NCBI GenBank assembly: GCA_947630345.1
Contig: CANRHF010000054.1
Coordinates: forward strand, 1-10,990
Direction of reading: 5' to 3'
From: an uncultured Oscillospiraceae bacterium
GTDB lineage: Bacteria; Bacillota; Clostridia; Oscillospirales; Oscillospiraceae
Length of the DNA stretch: 10,990 bases
The notes under the pieces are model-generated. The model was given only the letters and a program-made list of their open reading frames with translations. It did not search any database and was not told the DNA's origin. Below, piece after piece: positions 5,501-10,990 of the stretch. The translations under genes were made by a program, and so were the position numbers. Numbering within the stretch: position 1 is the stretch's first letter; each line of letters begins with the position of its first letter.

Positions 5501-6226
5501 TCACTCCCCGCGCTCCCTCAGAAAATGCGCCGCCAACCGGGTGAGGAAAGCGGCGTTGGTGGGTCGGGGGATCGTGCCGTCGGGGCCGGGCGGAAAATAT
5601 TGCCGCCATACCTGCTCGTCCCGCCGGATCCAGGCGGCCTGGATCGCGGAACGGATGGCCCGCTCCACCTGGGCCGCCGTCCAGCCGCCCATCCGGCCCA
5701 CCTCGGGGTAAAGCTCCTTGGTGATGGACAGATCCGGGTCCCGCACCAGCTCCGGCACCGCCAGACGGCAGCAGTAATAGCCCCGCAGCTTGGTAGGCAT
5801 CCCCAGAGACAGAAGCAGGTTTGCCAACCCGGCATTCAGATCCGGACGGATGCCCAGGCTTGCGCTTTGGGCCAGCAGGTCCTCCGCTCTGGCGGCCACC
5901 GCCCGGACATCGCAGGGCTTCATCATCAGGTAGGCCACGCCCAGCCGCTGGGCGGTGTGTAGGATATAATCGTTGAGGTAGCGGGTGGTGGCAAGGACAA
6001 TGGGCAGAGGCTGGCGCTTTGCCGACTGTTGAAGCAGACCCAGGCCGTCATACCCCGGAAGCATCAGATCGATGATCAGAAGGTCGGGAGGGTCCGCCTG
6101 CAGCGTTTGCAGCGCCTCGCGGCCGTCCGTGCTGACGCGAACCTGATACTTGCTTTTCAGCGAATCCGCCAGGGCTATGCGGAAGTCCTCCATACCGTCC
6201 GCGATCAGCACCCGCAAAGTATCCAT
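5501..6226 (-). CDS. Spo0A-like response regulator, 241 aa
   Basis: An N-terminal receiver (about 3-120) joins a Spo0A-type DNA-binding domain (about 128-241). The receiver keeps the phospho-acceptor Asp53 (IIDLMLPGYDG), the switch Thr (Thr80/81) and Lys103. The effector domain matches Spo0A closely: LGMPTKLRGYYCCRLAV, DLSITKELYPEVGR, then the recognition region QVERAIRSAIQAAW (186-199) and PRPTNAAFLTRLA (220-231). Two features differ from B. subtilis Spo0A (267 aa): the acidic pocket reads AD-G (Asp10-Gly11) where Spo0A has Asp-Asp, and the interdomain linker is about 20 residues shorter. I chose ATG 6226 (MDTLRVLIADG) behind GGGGAAGG; upstream in-frame codons run through the htrA terminator. 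It may be a second, paralogous regulator, or this lineage's Spo0A. The usual clostridial neighbour spoIVB is absent. Confidence 0.85.
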   Translation of the reverse strand: MDTLRVLIADGMEDFRIALADSLKSKYQVRVSTDGREALQTLQADPPDLLIIDLMLPGYDGLGLLQQSAKRQPLPIVLATTRYLNDYILHTAQRLGVAYLMMKPCDVRAVAARAEDLLAQSASLGIRPDLNAGLANLLLSLGMPTKLRGYYCCRLAVPELVRDPDLSITKELYPEVGRMGGWTAAQVERAIRSAIQAAWIRRDEQVWRQYFPPGPDGTIPRPTNAAFLTRLAAHFLRERGE

Positions 6227-6259
6227 TGCCCTCAACCTTCCCCACTTTATATCGATAAT

Positions 6260-6288
6260 AAAATAGCACACAATCCCCCTTTTTTCAA
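6260..6288 (-). promoter_or_regulatory. Candidate promoter for the Spo0A-like gene
   Basis: On the minus strand TTGAAA (6288-6283), 17 bases, TATTTT (6265-6260). The -10 is weak (4 of 6), and a TATAAA lies a little further downstream, so the exact start is uncertain. Confidence 0.4.
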
Positions 6289-6329
6289 TAAGCAACTGAC
6301 CCCTATCCCGGTTTTTTCCACATAAGAGC

Positions 6330-6373
6330 AAAAAAAGACGGACAGGCAGGAGGTTTTTTCTCCTGTCTGTCCG
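6330..6373 (-). terminator. Rho-independent terminator of htrA
   Basis: CGGACAG-x-CAGGAG (6339-6352) pairs with CTCCTG-x-CTGTCCG (6360-6373): 13 bp plus one mismatch (A-C on the minus strand). On the minus strand it is followed by TC and seven T residues (6336-6330). It isolates htrA from the Spo0A-like gene. Confidence 0.9.
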
Positions 6374-6384
6374 GTGATAAAAAT

Positions 6385-8091
6385 TTAACCTAATCCGCCG
6401 AAAAACCGGCCAATCCAATCTTCCAAACCGCCGTCCTGAGGAACGTCCTGCTGGGACGGTTCGGTTGCCGCAGGCTGGGTCTGATCGGCGGTGTTGGGCT
6501 TCTCGTCCAGAATCGCCTTGAGCTGATACACCTGGCCGGCCCGGAATACCTCGATGATGACCTCGTCCCCCGCCTCAAATTTCCGCAGGGCCCGGGTCAG
6601 GTCGGAGGTGCTGCCCACATCGTAGCCGCCCAGCCGGATGATCACATCCCCTGCCTGGACGCCCGCTTTCGCGGCGCAGTAACCGTCCACCACTTCCCGG
6701 ACATAGGCGCCAATGGGAATGCCATACTGGGTCACGGAGGAATCCATGTTCTGCACCGTCACGCCCAGATAGGCGCCCTTGACGTAGCCAAACTCCGCCA
6801 GGTCCTCGATCATGCCCAACACATCGTTGATGGGAATGGCGAAGCTGATGCCCTCGATGGAGGCGCCGGTGGAGGTGGTGCCGGAATACTTGGCGGAGGT
6901 GATGCCCACCACCTCGCCGCGCATATTGAACAGCGGGCCGCCGGAGTTGCCGGAGTTGATGGCGCAGTCGGTCTGGATCATGTTGATTACGGAGCCGTCG
7001 GTGGTGACGCTCCGATCCTTAGCGCTGACATAACCCACGGTCTGGGTGGAGGTCAGGGTGCCCAGGGGATTGCCGATGGCGGTGACCATATCGCCCACGT
7101 TAAGCAGGTCGCTGTCCCCAATGGCCACGGCGGGCAGGCCCTCGGCCTCGATCTTCAGCAGGGCCACGTCGTTGTTCTCATCGTAGCCGATGAGCTGGGC
7201 CTCGTACTCCTCGTCGTCATAGGTGGTGACGGTGAAGGAGGCGCCGCCCTGCACCACATGGCAGTTTGTGACCACATAGCCGTTTTCTGAGAAGATGAAG
7301 CCGGAGCCGGTGGAGACGCCGATCTGACCGTACCGGTCCGGGGCGGACTCGCTGGAGACCAGCACTACGCTTTGATAGTTCTGCTGGTAGACCATGCTGG
7401 GGGTCATGCCCTCGGAAGTCACGGTCTCTCCGGGGATATAGCCGCTTCCGCTATTTTCCAGCTGCTCCTGCAGGGCGGTGATCCGCTGATTAAAGCCCTC
7501 GGTCATCAGCTCGGTTTTTTCAGCCCAGTAGCTGTTCAGGGCGAAAGCGGTGACGCCGCAGCCGCCGGCGACCAGGGCCACCACCAGCACGGCGGCAACA
7601 ACGGAACGCCAGACTCTGCCCTTCTTCTTGGGCTTCTTGGGCGGCTCAACGCTGGCCTGGGACTGCCGCGGGGGCTGAGGGGGCTGGGGAGGCGGATTAT
7701 AGGACGGCTGACGGTACAGGACGTAGGGCGAATCCGCGAAGGGAGACTCCTTCCTTCCAACGCCCGCTCCCCGGTAAGCGCCCTCCGCCTGATAGGGCGG
7801 CTGGGGCCCATAGCCCTGAGGCGGCGTCTGGGGCCCGTAACCCTGCGGCGGCGTCTGGGGATCGTATGCCTGGGGCTGCGGCGGCGTCTGCGGCGGCTCA
7901 TGGGCGCCCCAGTACGAAGAATAGGCCGGGCCTTCCGCCTCCCCCGGCTGCCAGCTCGGTTCAGGCCGGTCGGGCTGGGGCGCCGGCGGCGGCGTTACCG
8001 GCTGGGCAGGCTCCGCGCCGTTGTCAATAACAGGTTCGGCTTCCTGAAAGCCGGGTTCCTCTACATTGGGTTCCTGTTCATAGGTATCCAT
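6385..8091 (-). CDS. Membrane-anchored HtrA/DegP-type serine protease with PDZ domain
   Basis: An S1C-family envelope quality-control protease of 568 residues. Order: a cytoplasmic Pro/Gln/Tyr-rich, disordered tail (1-150) with two exact PQTPPQGYG repeats (78-95); a basic stop (KKPKKKGR, 152-159); one membrane span (about 162-185); a short linker with coiled-coil character (190-212); a trypsin-like domain (about 232-430) with catalytic His278 (TNCHVV), Asp308 (NNDVALLKI) and Ser383 (GNSGGPLFN); and one PDZ domain (about 440-530). The C terminus ends in a Gly-rich LEDWIGRFFGGLG. AAGGAGG lies 7 bases before ATG 8091, which excludes the longer frame to 8190. Family members degrade or refold misfolded exported proteins. 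It sits between its own promoter and terminator, so it is monocistronic. The tail is long for the family. Confidence 0.95.
   Translation of the reverse strand: MDTYEQEPNVEEPGFQEAEPVIDNGAEPAQPVTPPPAPQPDRPEPSWQPGEAEGPAYSSYWGAHEPPQTPPQPQAYDPQTPPQGYGPQTPPQGYGPQPPYQAEGAYRGAGVGRKESPFADSPYVLYRQPSYNPPPQPPQPPRQSQASVEPPKKPKKKGRVWRSVVAAVLVVALVAGGCGVTAFALNSYWAEKTELMTEGFNQRITALQEQLENSGSGYIPGETVTSEGMTPSMVYQQNYQSVVLVSSESAPDRYGQIGVSTGSGFIFSENGYVVTNCHVVQGGASFTVTTYDDEEYEAQLIGYDENNDVALLKIEAEGLPAVAIGDSDLLNVGDMVTAIGNPLGTLTSTQTVGYVSAKDRSVTTDGSVINMIQTDCAINSGNSGGPLFNMRGEVVGITSAKYSGTTSTGASIEGISFAIPINDVLGMIEDLAEFGYVKGAYLGVTVQNMDSSVTQYGIPIGAYVREVVDGYCAAKAGVQAGDVIIRLGGYDVGSTSDLTRALRKFEAGDEVIIEVFRAGQVYQLKAILDEKPNTADQTQPAATEPSQQDVPQDGGLEDWIGRFFGGLG
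7807..7860 (-). repeat. Two 27-bp tandem units in htrA
   Basis: Two adjacent units encode PQTPPQGYG twice (residues 78-86 and 87-95), with only synonymous differences between copies. A degenerate related unit (EPPQTPPQPQ) precedes them. Such repeats can change copy number by slippage without a frameshift. Confidence 0.8.
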
Positions 8092-8218
8092 ATGAATCCC
8101 TCCTTGGATTGAATCTATAATCATAATAGGAGGCGAATATGACATAAATATGTATTTTGGTCGAAACATTTTTGAATTATTTCGCAACAAATTATGTCAG
8201 GCGCTCCTGCATAATGTA

Positions 8219-8247
8219 AGAATACCCCTATTTTTCCCGTCTGTCAA
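8219..8247 (-). promoter_or_regulatory. Candidate sigma-A promoter for htrA
   Basis: On the minus strand TTGACA (8247-8242), 17 bases, TATTCT (8224-8219). It begins directly after the U tract of the DUF1540 terminator. The leader would be about 120 AT-rich bases with other possible -10 sequences nearer the gene (TATTAT, TATGAT around 8117-8128), so an additional stress promoter is possible. Confidence 0.5.
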
Positions 8248-8249
8248 GG

Positions 8250-8287
8250 AAAAAATACATCCTGCCGCTTAGGCTCGGGCGGCAGGA
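8250..8287 (-). terminator. Terminator of the DUF1540 gene
   Basis: TCCTGCCGC (8260-8268) pairs with GCGGCAGGA (8279-8287), 9 bp. On the minus strand six T residues follow after a 4-base gap (8255-8250). Confidence 0.75.
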
Positions 8288-8305
8288 GCATGTACCACCG
8301 ACCAC

Positions 8306-8331
8306 CCCGCCGCCCCCAGAGGGGCGGCGGG
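8306..8331 (-). repeat. Very stable hairpin just after the DUF1540 stop
   Basis: CCCGCCGCCCC (8306-8316), loop CAGA, GGGGCGGCGGG (8321-8331): a perfect 11-bp GC stem with no U tract, 8 bases past the stop codon. With the next hairpin at 8260-8287 it makes a tandem 3' structure, probably for mRNA stability or assisted termination. Confidence 0.65.
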
Positions 8332-8339
8332 AGGGAACA

Positions 8340-8507
8340 TCACTTCAGGCGGAAAGACTTGCAGTCGGTGCACTGATCCACAGTGGGATTCAGTTCGTGG
8401 GTCCCCACCAGGATCCGGTCCAGGGTGCAGAAATTGGCGTCAGAGCAGTGGTTGGCGCACTGCTGCACGGTGCATTCGATGCACTTGTTGGCGTTATGGC
8501 AATCCAT
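8340..8507 (-). CDS. DUF1540 cysteine-rich small protein, 55 aa
   Basis: A short gene of 55 codons. The protein begins MDCHNANKCIECTVQQC and ends DQCTDCKSFRLK. Eight Cys (3, 9, 12, 17, 21, 27, 46, 49) and His4/His20 suggest a metal-binding fold, probably Zn or Fe-S; the IxCTVxxC, CTLDRILVGTHE and TDCKSF elements match DUF1540 as I know the family. Function is not established. GGAGGAG lies about 8 bases before the ATG, and codon use matches the neighbours. Upstream is a sequence with both elements of a forespore sigma-G promoter at correct spacing, suggesting expression late in sporulation. Two hairpins follow the stop, so it is a single-gene transcript. Confidence 0.9.
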   Translation of the reverse strand: MDCHNANKCIECTVQQCANHCSDANFCTLDRILVGTHELNPTVDQCTDCKSFRLK

Positions 8508-8538
8508 TTGTGTCTCCTCCTTCTTTTGATTTCATCGT

Positions 8539-8567
8539 TAGTATGCCTCCCGCCGGGGAAAACATAC
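8539..8567 (-). promoter_or_regulatory. Predicted sigma-G (forespore) promoter for the DUF1540 gene
   Basis: On the minus strand GTATG (8567-8563), 17 bases, CATACTA (8545-8539). These fit the Bacillus sigma-G pattern (-35 GNATR, -10 CATnnTA, 17-18 spacing) at every defined position. No good sigma-A promoter is visible for this gene. The start would fall near 8532, leaving a ~25-base leader. Confidence 0.6.
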
Positions 8568-8578
8568 GGTTTGACCCG

Positions 8579-8607
8579 TTGCATTTCCAAGGCGGATGTG
8601 TTATCAT
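8579..8607 (+). promoter_or_regulatory. Candidate sigma-A promoter for rpe
   Basis: TTGCAT (8579-8584), 17 bases, TATCAT (8602-8607). The -10 matches 5 of 6; the -35 is weak. It is divergent from the DUF1540 promoter. Confidence 0.5.
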
Positions 8608-8637
8608 GGGAAAAAACAAAAAGGATGGATAACTGCC

Positions 8638-9288
8638 ATGACTTTGATCGCGCCCTCAATTCTCTCCGCGGATTTTGCCAATTTGGAACGGGATATCCGT
8701 GTAATCGCCGCCAGCGGGGCGGATCTGGTCCATGTGGACGTGATGGACGGACTGTTTGTGCCCAACATCACCATCGGCATTCCCGTGGTGCGAGCGCTGA
8801 AAAAGGTCTCTCCCCTGCCCCTGGACGTGCATCTGATGATCGACCGGCCCCTGCGCTATGTGGACGCCTTCTGCCAGGCGGGGGCGAACTATTTGACCAT
8901 CCATGTGGAGGCGGATGAGCCGGAAAACACCCTGGCCGCCCTGCGGCGCATTCGGGAGATGGGAAAGAAAAGCGGGCTATCCCTGAAACCCGGCACGCCG
9001 GCGGAGGCGGTGAGGCCCTTTTTGCCTGAATGCGACCTGGTGCTGGTGATGACCGTGGAGCCGGGATTCGGCGGGCAAAAATTCATGGCCGGCCAAATGG
9101 AAAAGCTCCGCACCCTCCGGGCCTGGCGGGATCTGGGATGTCCCAAGTGTCTGCTGGAGGTGGACGGCGGCGTGGACGCGGTCACGGGGCCTGTCTGCCG
9201 GGAAAACGGGGCCCAGGTGCTGGTGACCGGATCGGCCTATTTCCGGGCGGAGGACAAAATCTCCTTTGTAAAACAGCTCAGACAATGA
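8638..9288 (+). CDS. rpe: Ribulose-phosphate 3-epimerase
   Basis: Interconverts D-ribulose 5-phosphate and D-xylulose 5-phosphate in the pentose phosphate pathway. A 216-residue TIM barrel with the expected motifs: APSILSADFANL (5-16, active-site Ser), HVDVMDGLFVPN (32-43, metal ligands His32 and Asp34), DVHLMI (63-68, His65), the phosphate-binding MTVEPGFGGQKF (138-149), and EVDGGV (174-179, catalytic Asp176) with GSA near 198-200. Length is typical (about 215-225). I chose ATG 8638 because the APSILS motif then starts at residue 5; the ribosome site (AAGGA) is 12 bases away, slightly far. It is not in the prpC-prkC-rsgA-rpe cluster often seen in Firmicutes. No clear terminator follows before the next promoter. 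Confidence 0.96.
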   Translation: MTLIAPSILSADFANLERDIRVIAASGADLVHVDVMDGLFVPNITIGIPVVRALKKVSPLPLDVHLMIDRPLRYVDAFCQAGANYLTIHVEADEPENTLAALRRIREMGKKSGLSLKPGTPAEAVRPFLPECDLVLVMTVEPGFGGQKFMAGQMEKLRTLRAWRDLGCPKCLLEVDGGVDAVTGPVCRENGAQVLVTGSAYFRAEDKISFVKQLRQ

Positions 9289-9294
9289 TTTTTA

Positions 9295-9323
9295 TTGACA
9301 TTCTTCCCCTGTATGGGTATAAT
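9295..9323 (+). promoter_or_regulatory. Perfect consensus sigma-A promoter of the NifU-like/GGGtGRT operon
   Basis: TTGACA (9295-9300), exactly 17 bases, TATAAT (9318-9323). The predicted start is near 9330, giving a structured leader of about 74 bases. Confidence 0.9.
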
Positions 9324-9336
9324 AACAAATGGAAAA

Positions 9337-9381
9337 ATTGGTTTTTCCGGAAAGCTAAACCAATGGCGGCCGGCGCCGCCA
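9337..9381 (+). promoter_or_regulatory. Two adjacent leader hairpins upstream of the NifU-like gene
   Basis: Hairpin 1: ATTGGTTT (9337-9344) with AAACCAAT (9357-9364), 8 bp, 12-base loop. Hairpin 2: GGCGGC (9365-9370), loop CGGC, GCCGCC (9375-9380). They are contiguous and end just before GAAAGGAAGG. No U tract follows. A mini-frame ATG-CCA-TGA at 9399-9407 overlaps the real start codon. I recognise no known riboswitch class. Confidence 0.4.
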
Positions 9382-9403
9382 ATTTGAAAGGAAGGAATAT
9401 GCC

Positions 9404-10078
9404 ATGATTTATAGCGCAGAAGTTCAGCATATGTGCCCCGTCGCCAAGGGCGCGTATCACGGCCCCGCTCCCATTCCCGAGGAGGGCAAGTGGGTCCAGG
9501 CCAAGCAAATCAGCGATATCAGCGGCTTCACCCACGGCATCGGCTGGTGCGCTCCCCAGCAGGGCGCCTGCAAGCTGTCCCTGAACGTGAAGGAAGGCGT
9601 CATTGAGGAGGCCCTGGTGGAGACCATCGGCTGCTCCGGCATGACCCCCGAGATCCTCATCGGCAAGACTATCCTGGAGGCGCTGAACACCGACCTGGTG
9701 TGCGACGCCATCAACACCGCCATGCGGGAGCTGTTTTTGCAGATCGTCTACGGCCGGAGCCAGAGCGCCTTCTCCGAGGACGGGCTGGCCGTCGGCGCGT
9801 CCCTGGAGGACCTGGGCAAGGGCCTGCGGAGCCAGATCGGCACCATGTTCGCCACCAAGCTCAAGGGACCCCGGTACCTGGAAATGGCGGAGGGCTACGT
9901 CACCCGTTGCGCCCTGGACGAGGACAACCTGATCATCGGCTACGAATTTATCAACCTGGGCAAGATGATGGACTTTATCAAGAAGGGCGACGACGCCGCT
10001 GTCGCTCTGGAAAAAGCGAAGGGTCACTATGGCCGTTTTGAGAACGCCCATAAGTATATCGACCCCCGGAAAGACTAA
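9404..10078 (+). CDS. Divergent NifU/IscU-like iron-sulfur cluster scaffold protein
   Basis: A 224-residue protein of the type annotated as Fe-S cluster assembly scaffold and found next to GGGtGRT genes in anaerobes. The central part resembles the IscU/NifU fold: GACKLSLNVKEGVIEEALVETIGCSGMTPE has the strand-strand-GC(x) loop pattern, with Cys77 in the place of the IscU GC-A/G-xS cysteine. Other Cys are at 11, 49, 56, 100 and 169; the canonical three-Cys spacing is not obvious, so the scaffold role is inference. The N terminus (AEVQHMCPVAKGAYHGP) and C-terminal ~80 residues do not resemble IscU. It has GGAAGG 8 bases before the ATG and precedes the GGGtGRT gene by 15 bases, with a shared consensus promoter. 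No isc or suf partner is in view. Confidence 0.75.
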   Translation: MIYSAEVQHMCPVAKGAYHGPAPIPEEGKWVQAKQISDISGFTHGIGWCAPQQGACKLSLNVKEGVIEEALVETIGCSGMTPEILIGKTILEALNTDLVCDAINTAMRELFLQIVYGRSQSAFSEDGLAVGASLEDLGKGLRSQIGTMFATKLKGPRYLEMAEGYVTRCALDEDNLIIGYEFINLGKMMDFIKKGDDAAVALEKAKGHYGRFENAHKYIDPRKD

Positions 10079-10093
10079 GAGGAGGGCGCGGAC

Positions 10094-10990
10094 ATGGCTT
10101 TGTTTGAAGGTTACGAACGGAAAATCGACAAGATCAACGGGGTCCTGGCCCAGTACGGCATCTCCAGCGTGGAGGAATGCCGGGAGATCTGCCAGGCCAA
10201 GGGCTTTGATCCTTACACCATCACCAAGAATATCCAGCCCATCTGCTTTGAGGACGCCGCCTGGGCCTACACCGTGGGCGCCGCCATCGCCCTGAAGAAG
10301 AACGTGAAGAACGCCGCCGAGGCCGCCGAGGCCATCGGTATCGGCCTGCAGGCCTTCTGCATTCCCGGCTCCGTGGCCGAGGATCGGAAGGTGGGTCTCG
10401 GCCACGGCAATCTGGGTGCCATGCTGCTACGGGACGAGACCAAGTGCTTCGCCTTCCTGGCCGGCCACGAGTCCTTCGCCGCCGCCGAAGGCGCCATCGG
10501 CATCGCCCGCTCCGCCAACAAGGCCCGGAAAGAACCCCTGCGGGTCATCCTGAACGGCCTGGGCAAGGACGCCGCCCAGATCATCAGCCGGATCAACGGC
10601 TTCACCTATGTGCAGACCCAGTTCGACTACTACACCGGCGAGCTGCACATCGTCAAGGAGTACAAGTACTCCGACGGCGAGCGGGCCGCCGTCCGCTGCT
10701 TCGGCGCTGACGACGTCCGGGAGGGCGTGGCCATCATGCACCATGAGGGCGTGGACGTGTCCATCACCGGCAATTCCACCAACCCCACCCGGTTCCAGCA
10801 TCCTGTGGCCGGCACCTACAAGAAGGAGTGCGTGGAGCAGGGCAAGAAGTACTTCTCCGTGGCCTCCGGCGGCGGCACTGGCCGGACCCTGCATCCCGAC
10901 AACATGGCCGCCGGTCCCGCTTCCTACGGCATGACCGACACCATGGGCCGGATGCACTCCGACGCCCAGTTCGCCGGCTCCTCCTCCGTG
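10094..10990 (+). CDS. GGGtGRT family protein, 3' end beyond the window
   Basis: An open frame runs to the last base: 299 codons, no stop. It carries the naming motif of the family, GGGTGRT (residues 259-265), followed by LHPDNMAAGPASYGMTDTMG and SDAQFAGSSSV. The family is about 330 residues as I recall, so some 30 residues are missing. Function is unknown. Visible parts are a helical N terminus (1-40), a central region with GLGHGNLGAMLL (101-112) and a conserved-looking ITGNSTNPTRFQHP segment (224-237). Cys lie at 33, 51, 89, 118, 202 and 246. No signal peptide or membrane segment, so it is cytoplasmic. GGAGGG precedes the ATG and the gene sits 15 bases after the NifU-like gene, so the two are an operon and probably act together. 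Confidence 0.9.
   Translation, partial: MALFEGYERKIDKINGVLAQYGISSVEECREICQAKGFDPYTITKNIQPICFEDAAWAYTVGAAIALKKNVKNAAEAAEAIGIGLQAFCIPGSVAEDRKVGLGHGNLGAMLLRDETKCFAFLAGHESFAAAEGAIGIARSANKARKEPLRVILNGLGKDAAQIISRINGFTYVQTQFDYYTGELHIVKEYKYSDGERAAVRCFGADDVREGVAIMHHEGVDVSITGNSTNPTRFQHPVAGTYKKECVEQGKKYFSVASGGGTGRTLHPDNMAAGPASYGMTDTMGRMHSDAQFAGSSSV

Noticed and set aside
7372..8112. Plus-strand Arg/Leu/Gly-rich frame opposite htrA
   Set aside because: Its repetitive Arg-rich composition is the antisense of the proline-rich tail codons.
9337..9381. T-box, FMN or other known riboswitch ahead of the NifU-like gene
   Set aside because: The leader is only about 74 bases, with none of the conserved motifs of those classes and no terminator.
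9278..10405. 375-aa minus-strand frame opposite the NifU-like and GGGtGRT genes
   Set aside because: Shadow frame with low-complexity Gly/Leu/Ala content, spanning two well-supported genes and their promoter.

Overview
The window looks like a chromosomal segment from a high-GC anaerobic Firmicute, most likely a Clostridia member of the Oscillospirales type (gut Oscillospiraceae such as Flavonifractor or Oscillibacter relatives). This is inferred from strong AGGAGG-type ribosome binding sites, TTGACA/TATAAT promoters, an S-box (SAM-I) riboswitch, a Spo0A-like regulator, a forespore-type promoter, and the clostridial families DUF1858, DUF1540 and GGGtGRT. I could run no database search, so the taxonomy is inference. 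I see no IS element, CRISPR array, tRNA, rRNA or phage gene. It is mostly housekeeping sequence with several little-studied small genes.

Layout, left to right. Positions 1-104 hold only a weak hairpin. A 144-residue exported or membrane-anchored hypothetical protein (105-539, minus) is more AT-rich than its surroundings. metK (804-1946, minus) sits behind a textbook SAM-I riboswitch with a resolvable aptamer, antiterminator and terminator. Back to back with its promoter is one for a small DUF1858 redox-type protein (2237-2458, plus). A strong hairpin follows, then trmK (tRNA m1A22 methyltransferase) overlapping a Nif3-like gene. yebC (4062-4799) has its own promoter and a strong terminator.

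The middle is on the minus strand: a solitary BlaI/MecI-family repressor with a TTG start and a perfect consensus promoter (4949-5320), a short Spo0A-like response regulator (5501-6226), and a membrane-anchored HtrA protease with a long proline/glutamine-rich cytoplasmic tail (6385-8091). A 55-residue cysteine-rich DUF1540 protein (8340-8507) has an upstream sequence matching the forespore sigma-G promoter consensus. On the plus strand follow rpe (8638-9288) and a two-gene operon, behind a perfect sigma-A promoter, of a divergent NifU/IscU-like Fe-S scaffold (9404-10078) and a GGGtGRT-family protein (10094 to the window edge, incomplete).

How the genes relate: metK makes SAM, which TrmK uses and which feeds back on metK through the riboswitch. 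HtrA, the Spo0A-like regulator and the DUF1540 gene suggest envelope quality control and sporulation themes, but each has its own promoter and terminator, so shared function is not shown. The least explained unit is the NifU-like/GGGtGRT pair. No gene-free stretch exceeds 300 bases; the longest, 540-803 and 8092-8339, contain the promoters and hairpins listed.
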